Positions 1 to 6,028 are shown, numbered from the stretch's first letter. The stretch is 10,689 nucleotides of DNA from Candidatus Heimdallarchaeota archaeon LC_3 (GCA_001940645.1 MDVS01000105.1:1-10689), one strand, 5' to 3'. The notes: generated from the sequence alone by a model not told the origin. Translations and numbers: made by a program.

Positions 1-90
1 TTTTATCCAATTATTTACCTTTTTTACTACAGAAAAAAGATTAATCTGGATATAAATTTAATCAAAGGCTTTAAAACTTCAGAAGATTAA
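1..90 (+). CDS. C-terminus of a probable ABC transporter permease (5' end outside window)
   Basis: Frame 1 is open from the first base to a TAA at 88-90 and encodes 29 residues. It begins with a strongly hydrophobic stretch (FYPIIYLFYY), followed by RKK and a short polar tail ending KTSED. This is what the last transmembrane helix and cytosolic tail of a membrane protein look like (positive-inside rule). The stop is only 3 bases before the ATG of the first ABC ATPase, so the two are almost certainly co-transcribed. By context it is most likely a permease of the FtsX/MacB or related type, but too little is visible to name the family. The fragment has no start codon inside the window. Confidence 0.5.
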   Translation, partial: FYPIIYLFYYRKKINLDINLIKGFKTSED

Positions 91-93
91 AAA

Positions 94-1146
94 ATGAACT
101 TGATAACTTTAGAAAATGTAACACAAATTTATGAAAGAAAAAATTTTTTAGGAATTCCTTCTAAAAGAAGAACAATAGCACTTTCTGACGTTAATTTAAC
201 TTTTAAGGAAAATTCTATTACTTTATTTCTTGGTCCTAGTGGTTCTGGGAAAACAACGTTAATGAACATTATTAGTACTTTAACGATTCCAACGGTAGGA
301 AGAGTTACATTTAGGAATAAGATTGTTCAAGATTTTAAAGATCTTGAGCTACAAGATATGAGAAGAAAGATAATTGGATATATGCATCAAGAACTCTTTA
401 ATAATTTTTTAAAAGATTATTCAGTAAAAGATTGTATTGACATTCTCAAGACTTTTTGTACTAATATTATTGATGAAGAAAGGTTTCTTGGACACCTTAA
501 TTTAGAACATCGGCATTTATCTGAAACAATTCTGAATCTTTCTGGGGGAGAACAACAAAGAATTTCTTTACTATTAGTTTTAATAAAAAATCCACAAATT
601 CTTATATTGGATGAACCAACAAGTTTTCTCGACATTAAAAATAGAGAAAAAATAGTTAAGGTATTAAAGGATTTTGCCATTGAGGGAAAAATAGTAATAA
701 TTACAAGTCATGATCCTCATTTAGTAGACATAGCAACAAACATTTATTATATTCAAGATGGAAGGATAATTAAAGATAATTTACTATCTAAAATATCTTC
801 TAGCATTGAAAAACCAATTATAATTAGACAAGCAATGAATGAGAATCAAGATTTTTTAAATATTCCTGATTTTATTTATCAACAATTGGATTTAGGGCAT
901 ATTTATTCATTTAATAAAATTTCCAACAAGCCCTTAACATATGTTTTAAAATTAGTTGATCATAATGAATTTTCTCAACAAAATTACCAGAAATGGGTAT
1001 TAATCGATAATCCTGAGATTCAGATCCCAACCAGTCTACTAACAGAATTAATTGGTATAAAATCCCTTGAATGGGAAGTTATTAATGAACAAATTAAAAT
1101 TAAAGCTTTAAAAAAGGTCGAAAATTTTGAAAAACAATTCGATTGA
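94..1146 (+). CDS. ABC transporter ATP-binding protein with a C-terminal extension
   Basis: Nucleotide-binding subunit of an ABC transporter, expected at the cytoplasmic face of a permease. All motifs of an active ATPase are visible: Walker A GPSGSGKT (47-54), Q-loop Gln99, signature LSGGEQQ (149-155), Walker B ILILDEP (169-175) followed by a D-loop ending LD (179-180), and switch His206. Sequence style is closest to the LolD/MacB group of ATPases that serve FtsX-like permeases. Those are usually about 220-250 residues; here about 120 extra residues (231-350) follow the ATPase core. They are rich in charged and aliphatic residues, and I do not recognise the domain. The gene starts 3 bases after an upstream membrane-protein fragment and overlaps the next ATPase gene by 20 bases, so it sits inside an operon. 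No clear Shine-Dalgarno site precedes the ATG, which fits reinitiation from the upstream gene. Substrate unknown. Confidence 0.9.
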   Translation: MNLITLENVTQIYERKNFLGIPSKRRTIALSDVNLTFKENSITLFLGPSGSGKTTLMNIISTLTIPTVGRVTFRNKIVQDFKDLELQDMRRKIIGYMHQELFNNFLKDYSVKDCIDILKTFCTNIIDEERFLGHLNLEHRHLSETILNLSGGEQQRISLLLVLIKNPQILILDEPTSFLDIKNREKIVKVLKDFAIEGKIVIITSHDPHLVDIATNIYYIQDGRIIKDNLLSKISSSIEKPIIIRQAMNENQDFLNIPDFIYQQLDLGHIYSFNKISNKPLTYVLKLVDHNEFSQQNYQKWVLIDNPEIQIPTSLLTELIGIKSLEWEVINEQIKIKALKKVENFEKQFD

Positions 1147-1765
1147 GATCAAATTTGATTCAGTAACCCTGAGATTTAAGGAAAGAGTAGGATATATACT
1201 TTCGATTTTTGAGAAATTATCATTTGTTGTTAACAAAGGGGAAAGGATTGGGATTTTTGGTCCATCGGGAAGTGGAAAAACTTCCTTATTTTTTCTTATA
1301 CTTGGTCTAATTAGACCTTCTAGCGGAACCATTTCCATTTCCAGTAGCATTCAACTGATACCGCAATTTCCAATTCTGGATCCTTGGTTAACTTGTGAAG
1401 AAATTTTAGAAATATCAAATTTAAGAAAATATGCCAATACGGAGATTCATGAAACATTAATGGATGTAGGGTTATATAATCAAAAAAATCAATTGGTTAC
1501 GACCCTTTCTGGAGGTGAAAAACAAAGACTTACTGTAGCAGCCTCATTAATTACTGGAAAGAAAATTTTATTAGCGGATGAGCCATTTGGACGACTGGAT
1601 CTCAAATCAACTTATAAAACTAGAGATTTCCTTCTAAAAATAGCAGAAGAAAAAAAATTAACTTTATTGCTAGCAACTCATAGCACAGACCACTTAGAAA
1701 GTCTTGATCGAATTTTTGAAATTAAGAATAGGTCACTTTTAGAACTTAATCGCAATAAACATTAA
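1127..1765 (+). CDS. Second ABC transporter ATP-binding protein, TTG start
   Basis: A compact 212-residue ABC ATPase. Walker A GPSGSGKT (45-52), Q-loop Gln80, signature LSGGEKQ (127-133), Walker B ILLADEP (147-153), D-loop RLD (156-158) and switch His185 are all intact. The next in-frame Met is at residue 112, beyond Walker A. The ATPase fold needs residues from about IEIKFDSV onward, so the TTG at 1127 is the only reasonable start. A GGT-containing stretch (about 1115-1119) lies at a plausible Shine-Dalgarno distance. The start lies inside the end of the preceding ATPase gene (20-base overlap), pointing to coupled translation and probably a heterodimeric ATPase pair. The two ATPases are clearly diverged from each other, so this is not a recent duplication. 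The permease would be upstream, left of the window. Confidence 0.88.
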   Translation: MKNNSIEIKFDSVTLRFKERVGYILSIFEKLSFVVNKGERIGIFGPSGSGKTSLFFLILGLIRPSSGTISISSSIQLIPQFPILDPWLTCEEILEISNLRKYANTEIHETLMDVGLYNQKNQLVTTLSGGEKQRLTVAASLITGKKILLADEPFGRLDLKSTYKTRDFLLKIAEEKKLTLLLATHSTDHLESLDRIFEIKNRSLLELNRNKH

Positions 1766-2012
1766 TAAATTTTTAACTAAAATATCAAGTATTAGTATTA
1801 GGATTTATACTGGAAAAAAGATAGATGTTCAAAAATTTCTTGAAATATACTTGAAAGAGCAAAATATCGAATATGTGATAGATCCATCGGAAAACTCTCC
1901 ATATTTTCAATTTCATCATTGGACTGAAATTAAGACCTGTTTTGTTATTTCCAACCGTTTCTTGAGTGTTAATGAAATAGAGCCATTCACTTTGTATTCC
2001 GTAGCCACCTAG
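1743..2012 (+). pseudogene. Coding-like plus-strand fragment without a start codon
   Basis: This frame is open from the codon after a stop at 1740 to a TAG at 2010-2012, in a different frame from the upstream ATPase. The stretch from about 1790 to 1915 is purine-rich on the plus strand and reads like real protein (for example RIYTGKKIDVQKFLEIYLKE, then EYVIDPSENSPYF). No ATG is available; the only late alternatives are TTG (1851) and GTG (near 1875). From about 1920 rightwards the base composition flips to pyrimidine-rich, as expected for minus-strand coding. I read this as the remnant of a broken gene joined to unrelated DNA. Family not recognised. Confidence 0.3.
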
Positions 2013-2189
2013 TACATTAACTGAGTATTCACCAGGGGAAAGATTTGTTAAATCCAAAATAGTTGCATTTTCTGCAATATTATATTTGATAATTACACAG
2101 GATTTGTTGGTGTTACATAATTGAATATCATAATTAATATCATTAATATATTCATAACTCAGTTTCCATTCAATCCGAAGTATGAGCGT
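1785..2189 (-). pseudogene. Fragment of an Ig-like/beta-sandwich surface protein
   Basis: The minus-strand frame is open from just after a TGA at 2190-2192 to its stop near 1785. The part from about 2189 to 1920 looks coding: it contains SCVIIKYNIAENATILDL, then LSPGEYSVNVLGGYGIQSEW and YFINTQ. This is the alternating pattern with a late 'L-PGEYSV.V' strand that is common in archaeal extracellular Ig-like or fibronectin-like domains. No ATG starts the frame; a TTG at 2057 would cut the domain in half. The last 45 or so codons (toward 1785) are hydrophobic and low in information, and probably not native. Best explained as the C-terminal remnant of a secreted protein gene whose 5' part is lost. 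Confidence 0.35.
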
Positions 2190-2398
2190 TCATTTCCTTC
2201 CTCAAATATTGTTAGTTCAATATTTAATTCCTTTTGTATGTCTTTAATAATATCAATTTCATCTACAAAATTATCAATTTCTCGCTTACAATAAAGATGA
2301 TGTCCAACAACAATTTCATTACTATCTTCTAATTCTTTTTTGCAAAATGTACAGAAGATACGATTGATAATAGTTTTATTCATTAAGACCACTGTCAT
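2159..2398 (-). CDS. Small Cys/His protein, possibly the truncated head of an Asgard-type LRR protein
   Basis: Encodes 79 residues from ATG at 2398 (a second in-frame ATG follows five codons later). Residues 15-40 hold a potential zinc site: CTFCKKEL followed after a gap by GHHLYC. After an acidic helical stretch comes NIELTIFEEGNERSYFGLNGN, then a stop. From memory of Asgard leucine-rich-repeat proteins, an acidic helix plus a '...YFG...NGN' strand commonly comes just before the first 'V-GL-L' repeat. Here the reading frame stops exactly where the repeats should begin. So the gene may be a truncated remnant, or a small stand-alone zinc protein. The TTTAAA box at 2436-2441 could serve as its promoter. 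Assignment to the LRR family is inference. Confidence 0.45.
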   Translation of the reverse strand: MTVVLMNKTIINRIFCTFCKKELEDSNEIVVGHHLYCKREIDNFVDEIDIIKDIQKELNIELTIFEEGNERSYFGLNGN

Positions 2399-2426
2399 AT
2401 TATCATATATTCTTCTTAAAAGAATG

Positions 2427-2443
2427 GGGAAATACTTTAAATA
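2427..2443. promoter_or_regulatory. Candidate bidirectional BRE/TATA element
   Basis: GGGGAAATAC followed by TTTAAATA resembles an archaeal BRE plus TATA box for the plus-strand small gene at 2479. The TTTAAA core (2436-2441) is its own reverse complement. Its centre is the same distance (about 40 bases) from the ATG on each side (2398 minus, 2479 plus). Read on the minus strand it is preceded by the purine-rich GAAGG. Predicted leaders would be only about 10-15 bases long. Confidence 0.4.
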
Positions 2444-2478
2444 CCTTCAGATTTAATTCACATCCTTATTATGTTGAG

Positions 2479-2682
2479 ATGTATCGAGATAAATGTCCAA
2501 AATGCTATGGAAAAATAACTGTTACCGAAAAAGCTCAAATGACTAGAAAAATAAGGAAAAATGATCTGAAAATGGCTGGGATAGACGATTCATTTCTATC
2601 AAATATTGATATCTATTTTACGCCCCTTAGATATATAAAGTTTATTTCCAAGTTTGTTAAGACATTTCATAGTCAATTCTGA
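2479..2682 (+). CDS. Small CPKC-containing hypothetical protein
   Basis: Encodes 67 residues from ATG. It has a CPKC knuckle near the N-terminus (residues 6-9) but no second Cys pair, so a complete zinc ribbon is not present. The middle is basic (KAQMTRKIRKNDLKMAG) and the end is aromatic-rich. A good archaeal TATA-like box lies about 40 bases upstream, and a T-rich stretch follows the stop (T6 at 2696-2701). It could be a small nucleic-acid-binding protein or the N-terminal stub of a longer decayed gene; the surrounding debris makes decay plausible. I do not recognise the family. Confidence 0.35.
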   Translation: MYRDKCPKCYGKITVTEKAQMTRKIRKNDLKMAGIDDSFLSNIDIYFTPLRYIKFISKFVKTFHSQF

Positions 2683-3117
2683 TCGTAGATCTTTATTTTT
2701 TGTGTTATTTTTATTCACCAAATATTATTTGAGGAGATATTCGATAAAAGACTATTCAAATCTTTACTTTCAGTTTACAAGTATTCAATGACCCAATATA
2801 TTTTAATGTTATTAGTAGGATTCGGATAGTTTTTGCAGAAGAATTAGAGTACTGGTCAGGAAATTCTTGTCTTAATTATACCAATTTCAAACTTATAAAC
2901 AACATTTTTAATAGTTTTCAGACTGTTAGTTAAAAATCAGATCTTGAGTTACAATATATGATTTATTAGCAATACCTACTATAAGTGTATTCAAATCAGT
3001 ATGAACGTTTTAAAATATCCTGAAAGATTCAATTACTGAAATAGATAGTTTATAATAATGAAAATGTTATTTTTATGAAGTAAAAATAGACGTATAATCT
3101 ATTATTTAAGAAACAAT
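2683..3117. other. Intergenic region upstream of the hdr leader
   Basis: About 435 bases of AT-rich DNA. It starts with T-rich runs (2691-2712) that could end transcription of the small gene before it. A plus-strand frame at 2748-2933 is open and mildly protein-like but has no start at its head. TTTATAAT at 3049-3056, preceded by GAAATAG, is a possible TATA/BRE for the hdr transcript, which would give a leader of about 65 bases to the mini-gene at 3147. TATAAT near 3092 is an alternative. No RNA gene or repeat array is evident. Confidence 0.35.
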
Positions 3118-3140
3118 TCAAACTATGATTAGTTTGAGGT
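3118..3140 (+). promoter_or_regulatory. Leader hairpin overlapping a strong Shine-Dalgarno site
   Basis: TCAAACTA (3118-3125) and TAGTTTGA (3130-3137) are perfect reverse complements separated by the 4-base loop TGAT. The 3' arm runs into GAGGT (3136-3140), a near-ideal archaeal Shine-Dalgarno placed 6 bases before the ATG at 3147. The hairpin therefore covers the first two bases of the ribosome binding site. It could modulate initiation at the mini-gene and, through coupling, at hdrC and hdrB. Confidence 0.45.
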
Positions 3141-3146
3141 CTAAAG

Positions 3147-3233
3147 ATGATATTTATTAAAGAAAAAAAGTCTATCGAAAAGTTGTTAAAAAGAAAAAAA
3201 TACCCGAACAGTTGGCAACAGGAGATTAGGTGA
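3147..3233 (+). CDS. 28-codon mini-gene translationally coupled to hdrC
   Basis: ATG at 3147 is preceded by GAGGT with a 6-base spacer, the same motif and spacing used by hdrB. The frame runs 28 codons to TGA at 3231-3233. The product is lysine-rich (seven Lys), begins MIFIKEKKSIEK and ends KKYPNSWQQEIR. Its stop overlaps the GTG start of hdrC in a 4-base GTGA, mirroring the ATGA overlap between hdrC and hdrB. It may be a real micro-protein of the Hdr operon, a regulatory leader peptide, or a remnant that provides coupling. No family recognised. Confidence 0.45.
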   Translation: MIFIKEKKSIEKLLKRKKYPNSWQQEIR

Positions 3234-3745
3234 AGAAAATGAATGTAGAGATTAAAATTGATGATCCATTGATGAAAGAAATCCAGGCACATGTGCAAAT
3301 CTGCTATCAGTGTCAAACATGTACATCTGGTTGTCCTGTATTCAAAGCTTTTCCTGATTTCAAACCTTCTAATATAGCTCAAGAGTTAGCACGCGAAGGA
3401 ACAATTCCTTATTTAGGTGATTTACCTGCTTATTGGATTTGTGCAGGTTGCTACTCATGTGAAACAAAATGTCCACAAGATGTTGATTTGGCTCATATCT
3501 TTTTCAAACTCAAAAATTGGGCAATAGAAAACGGTGGTCCAGTTCCTAAGGGAATTATCGATGAAGCTTCAATGATGAAAACCGGGTTAACGATTCCAGT
3601 AGCACAAAGCATTATTTTTCGTAGAGAAAAAATGGGTCTACCTGTGTTACCCAAAGCCAATACTGAGGAAATAGAAAAAATATTGAAAGCTTCGAAATTC
3701 ACGGATAAACTTGATAGTTTGATTAGTCTAGAGGTATCAAAATGA
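3230..3745 (+). CDS. hdrC: CoB-CoM heterodisulfide reductase-like subunit C (HdrC)
   Basis: Soluble iron-sulfur electron-transfer subunit that passes electrons to HdrB. It has two classical [4Fe-4S] motifs: Cys25-x2-Cys28-x2-Cys31-x3-Cys35-Pro and Cys71-x2-Cys74-x2-Cys77-x3-Cys81-Pro. At 171 residues it is of usual HdrC length, with the characteristic N-terminal helix and C-terminal helical tail. Two starts are possible. GTG at 3230 has GGAG (3221-3224) 5 bases upstream and forms a GTGA overlap with the mini-gene. ATG at 3239 has GGTGA (3229-3233) 5 bases upstream and would shorten the protein by three residues. I use GTG because of the overlap, but ATG is equally credible. hdrB follows with an ATGA overlap. 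Whether the physiological substrate is the CoM-S-S-CoB disulfide cannot be told from this gene; many non-methanogens carry HdrBC in other electron-transfer or bifurcating complexes. Confidence 0.93.
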   Translation: MKKMNVEIKIDDPLMKEIQAHVQICYQCQTCTSGCPVFKAFPDFKPSNIAQELAREGTIPYLGDLPAYWICAGCYSCETKCPQDVDLAHIFFKLKNWAIENGGPVPKGIIDEASMMKTGLTIPVAQSIIFRREKMGLPVLPKANTEEIEKILKASKFTDKLDSLISLEVSK

Positions 3746-4671
3746 GTACTAATACACCATCAAATTTGAATATCTTTTGGGGTTGCACCATACCATACAG
3801 GTTACCCTTTATAGAAGTTGCAATTCGAAAAGTTTTTGATAAATTAGAAATAAAAATAGAAGATATTGCGTACTCATGCTGCCCTGATCCCGGTGGAATT
3901 CAATCCTTTGATTTTTTGACATGGACTACCTTAGCAGCACGTAATTTGACCCTTGCTGAAGAGAAAAATTCGAATATTGTATCAGCTTGTAATGGGTGTT
4001 TTGAGACTCTTAAAATTGCTAATTATCACTTACGAAGAGACAAGAAATTAGCTACTCAAGTCAACAAAATTCTTGAACCCCAAACAGGACGTAAATGGCA
4101 AGGAACTATCGAAGTAACGCATATCATGGAATATTTAATAAATGAGATTGGGCTAGAGAATCTGAAGAAGAGAATTGTTAAACCCCTTAAAGGACTCAAA
4201 GTCACAACCCATGTTGGTTGTCACTTCACTAAACCAGAGAATATAATGCAAACAGATGATCCAGGATTTCCATTAAAACTTATCACTATCCTAGAGGATG
4301 TTTTAGGAATAGAAGTAATGCCATATTTCGGAGAAACTTCCTGTTGCGGTGCTGGAACACGACCTATTGAAAAAGATATTGCTTTAGATATGGCACATAA
4401 TAAACTAAAAGAAATGGATACCCAAAATCCAGATGGACTCGTAATTATCTGTCCAACTTGTTTCAATTCATTTGACGGTCAGCAAAAATTAGTGAACCGT
4501 AAATCAGGACGTAAGCAAGAGATACCAGTTTTTCACTTATTTGAGTTAATAGGTTTAGCGTTAGGTATTCCTATTGAAGAATTAGCTATCGATACTCATC
4601 TTATTAAACATGATATAGAAAAAATAAAGACTTTAGTAAATGGTGCAGAAGTAATCGAAGTATCTCATTAG
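3742..4671 (+). CDS. hdrB: CoB-CoM heterodisulfide reductase-like subunit B (HdrB)
   Basis: Catalytic subunit of the HdrBC module. Two complete CCG cysteine sets are visible: Cys15 ... Cys46-Cys47 ... Cys83-x2-Cys86, and Cys160 ... Cys201-Cys202 ... Cys237-x2-Cys240. In characterised HdrB these bind two non-cubane [4Fe-4S] clusters that cleave the heterodisulfide. With all ten Cys present the active site looks intact, unlike proteins where one CCG is degraded. The length of 309 residues is normal. The start is fixed by GAGGT (3731-3735) 6 bases before ATG and the ATGA overlap with hdrC. No HdrA (flavin subunit), MvhD or hydrogenase gene lies in the window, so the electron donor must be encoded elsewhere or the module has another partner. 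The true disulfide substrate is not shown by sequence. Confidence 0.93.
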   Translation: MSTNTPSNLNIFWGCTIPYRLPFIEVAIRKVFDKLEIKIEDIAYSCCPDPGGIQSFDFLTWTTLAARNLTLAEEKNSNIVSACNGCFETLKIANYHLRRDKKLATQVNKILEPQTGRKWQGTIEVTHIMEYLINEIGLENLKKRIVKPLKGLKVTTHVGCHFTKPENIMQTDDPGFPLKLITILEDVLGIEVMPYFGETSCCGAGTRPIEKDIALDMAHNKLKEMDTQNPDGLVIICPTCFNSFDGQQKLVNRKSGRKQEIPVFHLFELIGLALGIPIEELAIDTHLIKHDIEKIKTLVNGAEVIEVSH

Positions 4672-4691
4672 TTTTGTTTCATCACTAATTT

Positions 4692-4703
4692 CTTAGTACT
4701 AAG
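4692..4703. repeat. 12-bp perfect palindrome after hdrB
   Basis: CTTAGTACTAAG is its own reverse complement and lies 20 bases after the hdrB stop. It has no loop, so it is better suited to binding a dimeric protein than to forming an RNA hairpin. In AT-rich DNA a palindrome of this length can occur by chance. Confidence 0.3.
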
Positions 4704-4722
4704 CTTTCTAATTCTTAATAAA

Positions 4723-4753
4723 ATTATCCTTATTGATAATACGAAATTTTTTT
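4723..4753 (+). terminator. Probable terminator of the hdrCB transcript
   Basis: ATTATC (4723-4728) and GATAAT (4735-4740) form a 6-bp stem with a 6-base loop, followed within 7 bases by a T7 run (4747-4753) and a further T6 run near 4767-4772. Archaeal termination depends mainly on U-tracts, so the T runs are the stronger evidence; the stem is weak. Confidence 0.45.
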
Positions 4754-4982
4754 GTTGATTTTCAAATTTTTTCATTGTTTCTAACCTAATCCAAAGTCTA
4801 GTATTCATAATTGATTATTATTGGATATTTAGTAATAAAAATAGGATTAAAAATTAAATTCTTATATAGAGAAAAAAAAATAAATTTTGAATCAACAATG
4901 TTATTTATATTTTTATTGCTGGAAATCTTACGTTTTTCATCTCTCCTGAGAAAATAGATCAAAAAACCTTGCATGAAATATA

Positions 4983-5014
4983 GAATTTAAAAATAATATT
5001 TTGTTTTTAAATTC
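4983..5014. repeat. 14-bp-stem inverted repeat upstream of the GNAT-like gene
   Basis: GAATTTAAAAATAA (4983-4996) faces TTGTTTTTAAATTC (5001-5014) across a 4-base loop. The outer 11 pairs are perfect, one inner pair is a T/G mismatch (a wobble in RNA), and two more pairs follow. It ends about 70 bases before the start codon at 5086, next to the likely promoter position. It could be an operator, a cruciform or part of a leader. Confidence 0.45.
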
Positions 5015-5085
5015 AGGGTTACTTTAATACTATTTTAATTCACGAATTACGGATATTAGCAAAAATTATTACAGATGAATGAATT

Positions 5086-6012
5086 ATGATTGAATTTAAT
5101 TATAAATACTGGGAAGCCAATAAAGGATTTGAAGAATTACAGGCAGATGTTTTTAATACTTCCAACCAATATAAATTCTTTCCAGCAACTGCTGATCAAA
5201 TTAAGATGCAATTTGAGAAAGAGAACATTGATCCTAAAACAGTTAAATATGCATTTCGTGGAGAAGAAATGGTAGGTTATGTCCAAGCTCGGATTCGAGA
5301 AAAATCAAAAGAAATACATATTAGTTTCCCTTGGGCGTTACCAGAGACACCTGTTGAAGTTCAAAATAAGTTATTTGACGAAATGATCACATATCTAAAA
5401 GTGCACGAGACCTTCCAGGATTATAAAATTAGGTCGAATGTCTTTGCAAAACCAGTAACAAATCTTGAGTTTCTTAAAAAACGGGGATTTAAAGAGAAAA
5501 ATGCTTGGAAAAGTCTTTATTTTGATCTATCCAGTCTATCTCAAGCCACCTATGAAAATAAATTTCACAGTCGTGTCGGGACAAAGGACGATATTGATAT
5601 AATTGTGTCTTTGATCAATCAAGATGGTCGATATACCTCCCAATTCAAAGATGACGAAGCAATTAAACAGTATTTACTAGAAAAAGTATTTACGATAGGT
5701 CATTTGATTTTAGTATTTGAAAATGATTCTTTAATTGCTGCATCCGCTCCTTTAGTGCTTAAACCTACGAAAAACGATGAGGAGAGAATAATTCTCAGAT
5801 TTACAGCCTTTGAAGATGTCAAAAACCAAGAAGCATATATTCCGTTACTTGTTGAAACAGCTAAGGAATGTCTCAATAGTGGATATGGAAAAGATAATCC
5901 ATTACTGTTATATTCGGATGACATGGATACTCCACGAGAACATACTACATTTCTAGCACAATTCACACCTATTAAAAGTAATATATTCATGTTTTACTAT
6001 TATTTGGAGTAG
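5086..6012 (+). CDS. Protein with two degenerate GNAT-like acetyltransferase domains
   Basis: 308 residues that read as two consecutive GNAT-fold halves. In the first (about 1-148), residues 54-70 (KYAFRGEEMVGYVQARI) match the central strand pair, and FLKKRGFKEKNAWKSLYFDL (129-148) matches the late 'F-kk-GF-...' motif that closes a GNAT domain. In the second (about 160-308), HLILVFENDSLIAASAPLVL (206-225) repeats the strand pair and a final Tyr-rich strand ends the protein. In neither half do I see the usual acetyl-CoA loop (Q/R-x-x-G-x-G/A), so catalysis or cofactor binding may be altered or lost in one or both. It is cytosolic, with no signal peptide. It stands alone between intergenic regions, so context gives no substrate. 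The ATG at 5086 is chosen because two nearby upstream ATGs hit stops at once; no clear Shine-Dalgarno is seen. Confidence 0.6.
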   Translation: MIEFNYKYWEANKGFEELQADVFNTSNQYKFFPATADQIKMQFEKENIDPKTVKYAFRGEEMVGYVQARIREKSKEIHISFPWALPETPVEVQNKLFDEMITYLKVHETFQDYKIRSNVFAKPVTNLEFLKKRGFKEKNAWKSLYFDLSSLSQATYENKFHSRVGTKDDIDIIVSLINQDGRYTSQFKDDEAIKQYLLEKVFTIGHLILVFENDSLIAASAPLVLKPTKNDEERIILRFTAFEDVKNQEAYIPLLVETAKECLNSGYGKDNPLLLYSDDMDTPREHTTFLAQFTPIKSNIFMFYYYLE

Positions 6013-6028
6013 TGGCCATCTTCAAAAA

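Larger units (their letters stand above)
4672..5085. other. Intergenic region between hdrB and the GNAT-like gene
   Basis: About 414 very AT-rich bases without a convincing gene. It holds a 12-bp perfect palindrome just after hdrB, a short hairpin followed by T runs (likely terminator), and a longer hairpin at 4983-5014. TTTAATAC (5023-5030) is a possible TATA-like box for the following gene. Several poly-T and poly-A tracts make the stretch low in complexity. Confidence 0.5.

Noticed and set aside
417..680. Minus-strand open frame inside the first ABC ATPase
   Set aside because: Shadow of a gene with all ATPase motifs; no independent signal.
2100..2398. Idea that the minus-strand small protein and the Ig-like fragment are one frameshifted gene
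   Set aside because: The two frames overlap at 2159-2189, but a zinc-like cytosolic head joined to an extracellular beta-sandwich is an unlikely protein; two separate remnants fit better.
2748..2933. Plus-strand open frame with a protein-like stretch (for example RIRIVFAEELEYWSGNS)
   Set aside because: No start codon at the head, preceded by a stop, short, and in AT-rich DNA; could be a remnant but the support is too thin to call.
3050..3382. Minus-strand open frame of 110 codons overlapping hdrC and its leader
   Set aside because: It is antisense to the well-supported hdrC cysteine motifs, and its Phe/Leu/Ile-rich translation is what purine-rich coding DNA gives when read backwards.
4752..4898. 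Inverted repeat TTGTTGATT / AATCAACAA separated by about 130 bases
   Set aside because: Only nine perfect bases, with gapped similarity beyond, in low-complexity DNA; considered as a possible miniature element but no target duplication or further pairing was visible.
5700..5990. Minus-strand open frame inside the GNAT-like gene
   Set aside because: Antisense shadow, no ribosome site or recognisable motif.
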